From contig JAHBXF010000001.1 of NCBI GenBank assembly GCA_019636615.1, positions 496,001 through 560,000 on the forward strand: a stretch of 64,000 bases of DNA, read 5' to 3'. The stretch comes from Phycisphaeraceae bacterium. Its GTDB lineage: Bacteria; Planctomycetota; Phycisphaerae; Phycisphaerales; UBA1924. The first letter of the stretch is position 1; every line of letters begins with the position of its first letter. Below, in pieces: positions 61,952-64,000 of the stretch. A model generated the notes under the pieces. That model saw nothing but the letters and a program-made list of their open reading frames with translations. It did no database searches and was not told the DNA's origin. The position numbers and the translations under genes were made by a program.

Positions 61952-62302
61952 GGGGCCGAACTGGATTCGACCGGGCAGGGAAGGCTCGACGTGGCGCGTC
62001 GTGGCGCACGCTGGCCACGTAAAAAGCGTGCAAAAACAATAACTGCCAACAACAGCGGTTATCGCCTCGCGGCCTAATTAGGCCGCACGCACACCCCAAG
62101 ACGCCTGATAATGGGGTTGCGTAGACATCAGGCTGGCGGGTGATGGATGCTCTCGGCATCACCCGTGACATAACGCCGCGGGCTGGACGAGCGCGAAGAC
62201 TGCCGATGGCCGTCGCGCTGGTCAAGATCAAACCATCGGACACACGCGTAGAAGCGGCGTGCTGACTGCAACGGGACTGGGGTTCAACTCCCCACGGCTC
62301 CA
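61952..62302 (+). ncRNA. ssrA: Transfer-messenger RNA (tmRNA)
   Basis: The RNA opens GGGGCCGAACTGGATTCGACC and closes with GGGTTCAACTCCC then CGGCTCCA, pairing with the 5' end as a tRNA-like acceptor; both features are diagnostic of tmRNA. The resume codon GCA is at 62030 and the tag reads AKTITANNSGYRLAA with stop TAA at 62075-62077. The LAA end is the standard degradation signal. Pseudoknot stems (for example CCTCGCGGCC with TTAGGCCGC around the stop, and GCCTGATA with CATCAGGC) follow. Together with SmpB it frees stalled ribosomes and marks the product for proteolysis. One-piece form, about 351 bases, the usual length. Confidence 0.95.
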
Positions 62303-62389
62303 TTCTTTTCTCAGTGTCTGCGCTGACAACGCGCGGGGGGGCTGCCCCCCGGCGCGTGGTGCGCTGCGCGTGAGATTCTATATAACCGA

Positions 62390-63673
62390 TCACGAATCCC
62401 CGCAGCCGCCTGCTTCCCAGTCGATGAAGAAGCGTTCGACATCGCCGCCGTCGGTGCCGCCATCCTGGTTGATATCGCCATCGAGGTCGCCGGATTCCCA
62501 CGCGAGGAAAAAGTCCTCGACATCGCGGCCATCCACACCGCCATCGTTGTTGAAGTCGGCGAAGCAGGGTTGATAGTTGGTGTAGGCGATAAAGCCTAAG
62601 TATCTTGTGGGGCTTGACCGCCGCAGATTCCCTGCGATCACGCTGCCATCCGAGGAAATGGAACTGATGTAATGTATGCTCCAACCCTCGGGGATGGGTG
62701 CCCCCTGCCTCGCCAGGTACGTCACAAGGTTCTCCGGGCCATTCTCCCGCGTCCAGGCAACGGCTTGCTGCCCGTGCCAGCCGATGCCCATGCGACCATG
62801 GTCGGCGATGAGTGTCAGGCCGCTATACTCTGTCGGCGACCCCAGAAGGAATAACTCAGGGGGTTGATCATCCTTCCAGATCGCAGCATAGGTTGTGCCA
62901 CTGACACCGTGAGCGCCAGCGATGTAGCGACCGTTACGGCTGATGCCATGCGCGGCAGTTATATTTAGAGAATACCCAATCGCAATGGGCAGGAGCCGAC
63001 CAGTGCCCATGCGATCCCAGATAGCAGCACTCGTGAAGAATGTAGAATCATACAACGTACCTACAATTCTTTCTCCAGCGTAGTCAGAGTTCATCGAACC
63101 AAGGAGCGTGATCGACTCACCCCAGTACTGCGGCATCATGTCCAGTTCAATCACCTCACCCGTGCCGGGCCGCCACAGAAACGCCCCGAGACCCCCGTTC
63201 AGCCCGCTATGGCTGATCTTGCCGTACACCGTCATGCCATCGGAACTCATGCCGAGGGTGATGTAGTTGCGGGGGCCGGGCAGCCAATCAAGACCAGGCG
63301 TGCGCATGTCTCCGCAGACACCGCCGTGCCACGCGTAACCATCATTCACTTGGCTGTCGTCCGGCAACACGAAACCGGCGACAACCGACCCATCTGCGCT
63401 GATACCCGGGAGGTATGAATACCCCAAGCCAAGGCCGGGAACCTGATCACAGCGCCCGGTTTCGATATTCCATGTAAATGCGTAGATGTGCTCCCCCATG
63501 AAGTAGCCTGTCGCCGACCTGCCGTCCGGAGACAGGGCAGCGATGCCGCTGTGCGTCACGCCCGCAGGCGGAGGGAACGTCATGCATTCTGTGGACTGAG
63601 CGGACCCGATCGAGGTAGAGGCTGCCAATATCGCTGCACCGGCCATACGGATTGTGGTTTGGGAGATATTCAC
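62390..63673 (-). CDS. Secreted protein with HAF-type repeats and a dockerin-like C-terminus
   Basis: 427 residues from a GTG at 63673 (GAGGAGGAG upstream), overlapping the stop of the upstream gene by four bases (GTGA). Signal peptide AGAAILAASTSIGSAQ. The body has repeats of the HAF/autotransporter-like kind, with blocks such as GISADGSVVAGF, GMSSDGMTVYGK, GISRNGRYIAGA and SISSDGSVIAGN, each a small beta-strand motif. The C-terminus has two dockerin-like calcium repeats: DFNNDGGVDGRDVEDFF and DINQDGGTDGGDVERFF. In planctomycetes such tails are widespread; they resemble dockerins but partner cohesins are not known. Likely exported and surface-associated. Confidence 0.8.
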   Translation of the reverse strand: MNISQTTIRMAGAAILAASTSIGSAQSTECMTFPPPAGVTHSGIAALSPDGRSATGYFMGEHIYAFTWNIETGRCDQVPGLGLGYSYLPGISADGSVVAGFVLPDDSQVNDGYAWHGGVCGDMRTPGLDWLPGPRNYITLGMSSDGMTVYGKISHSGLNGGLGAFLWRPGTGEVIELDMMPQYWGESITLLGSMNSDYAGERIVGTLYDSTFFTSAAIWDRMGTGRLLPIAIGYSLNITAAHGISRNGRYIAGAHGVSGTTYAAIWKDDQPPELFLLGSPTEYSGLTLIADHGRMGIGWHGQQAVAWTRENGPENLVTYLARQGAPIPEGWSIHYISSISSDGSVIAGNLRRSSPTRYLGFIAYTNYQPCFADFNNDGGVDGRDVEDFFLAWESGDLDGDINQDGGTDGGDVERFFIDWEAGGCGDS

Positions 63674-64000
63674 TGCTCCTCCTCGATCGCGGCGAAGTAA
63701 TGCAGCACATCGGCGTTGTCGATCACGCCGTCGTTATTCACATCCGCCGAGGGATGGCCGTTGATGTACGCCTGACTGAACGTCATCGTGTCATCGGTGC
63801 AGTGCATGCCATCGTAGTTCATGTCGCCCCCCTGGGGAGCGCCCGGGCCCCAGGCGAGCATCGACTCTGGGTTTTCTTCGGGCTCATCCAACTCGGGGAG
63901 TGGATCGCACGCCGGAGAAGCCACGACCGACGATCCGTTGATGTAGAGACATTGCACCAGATCGTACTTGGTGGTGTCATCGCCGCTCGCGCCGATGCTC
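63670..64000 (-). CDS. Secreted dockerin-type protein, 3' end only
   Basis: The C-terminal 109 residues of a gene that continues past the right edge; the frame is open from 64000. The visible part has DDTTKYDLVQCLYINGS, an acidic Pro-rich stretch (DPLPELDEPEENPESMLAWG), and a dockerin-like Asp-rich segment (GDMNYDGMHCTDDTMTFSQA and SADVNNDGVIDNADVLHYF). It ends in the codons that overlap the start of the HAF-repeat gene (GTGA), so the two genes are co-transcribed and probably coupled. Function unknown. Confidence 0.7.
   Translation of the reverse strand, partial: SIGASGDDTTKYDLVQCLYINGSSVVASPACDPLPELDEPEENPESMLAWGPGAPQGGDMNYDGMHCTDDTMTFSQAYINGHPSADVNNDGVIDNADVLHYFAAIEEEQ

Overview
The window is GC-rich (roughly two thirds G+C by eye) and gene-dense. 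It looks like a chromosomal segment of a planctomycete, most likely class Phycisphaerae. The pointers are secreted proteins ending in a PEP-CTERM-like tail of the form VPAPGALALMGLGGL...RRRR, dockerin-like Asp/Asn-rich C-termini (DFNNDGGVDGRDVEDF), a two-domain DUF1080 protein, and hopanoid side-chain genes. This is inference from protein style; no rRNA gene is present to confirm it.

Layout. 1-7.2 kb: the 3' end of an oxyR-like regulator, a small membrane protein, a secreted subtilase with a clear sigma-70-type promoter, a lactate-permease-family transporter, a secreted alpha/beta hydrolase, a DUF3592 protein and a PEP-CTERM-type protein. 7.3-12 kb: three membrane proteins in a row (SLC13-type transporter with TrkA-C domains, MscS channel, MsbA-like ABC exporter). 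12-21.1 kb: envelope genes on one strand (zinc-ribbon protein, methyltransferase, GT4 glycosyltransferase, TolC-like protein, PBP2, RodA, RsmG). The PBP2/RodA pair is the elongation-type peptidoglycan synthase. 21.1-23.7 kb: few conventional genes, but a good minus-strand promoter, many perfect stem-loops, repeated TGTCTTGT octamers and a 44-residue ORF with a strong ribosome binding site. 23.7-25.8 kb: tandem paralogous PEP-CTERM proteins, each followed by its own terminator. 26-45.4 kb: mostly housekeeping genes, namely PrxQ peroxiredoxin with a histone-like tail, hpnG/hpnH, psuG, hrpA, a phospholipid-methyltransferase-like gene, a DUF1080 protein, an amidase, a sodium:solute symporter and guaA.

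45.6-55.8 kb is an accessory region. It holds a nuclease-helicase fusion (PD-(D/E)XK plus DUF2075), a small divergent partner, an AT-rich potassium-channel-like gene with a 13-copy GGGQA tail, an IS1595-type insertion sequence, an IS-truncated Schlafen/AlbA_2-type gene and a GHKL (Hsp90-like) ATPase. The ATPase, AlbA_2 fragment and channel lie in the same orientation. They look like one former operon broken by the insertion sequence, and this is the best candidate in the window for an undescribed (possibly defence) system. An ECF sigma/anti-sigma pair and a small membrane/coiled-coil gene pair close the region.

55.9-64 kb returns to core genes: feoA-feoB iron uptake, an O-antigen-ligase-type protein, a GAF-SpoIIE phosphatase, tmRNA (ssrA) and two overlapping secreted dockerin-type proteins, the last running off the window end. 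No tRNA, rRNA or CRISPR array was seen.
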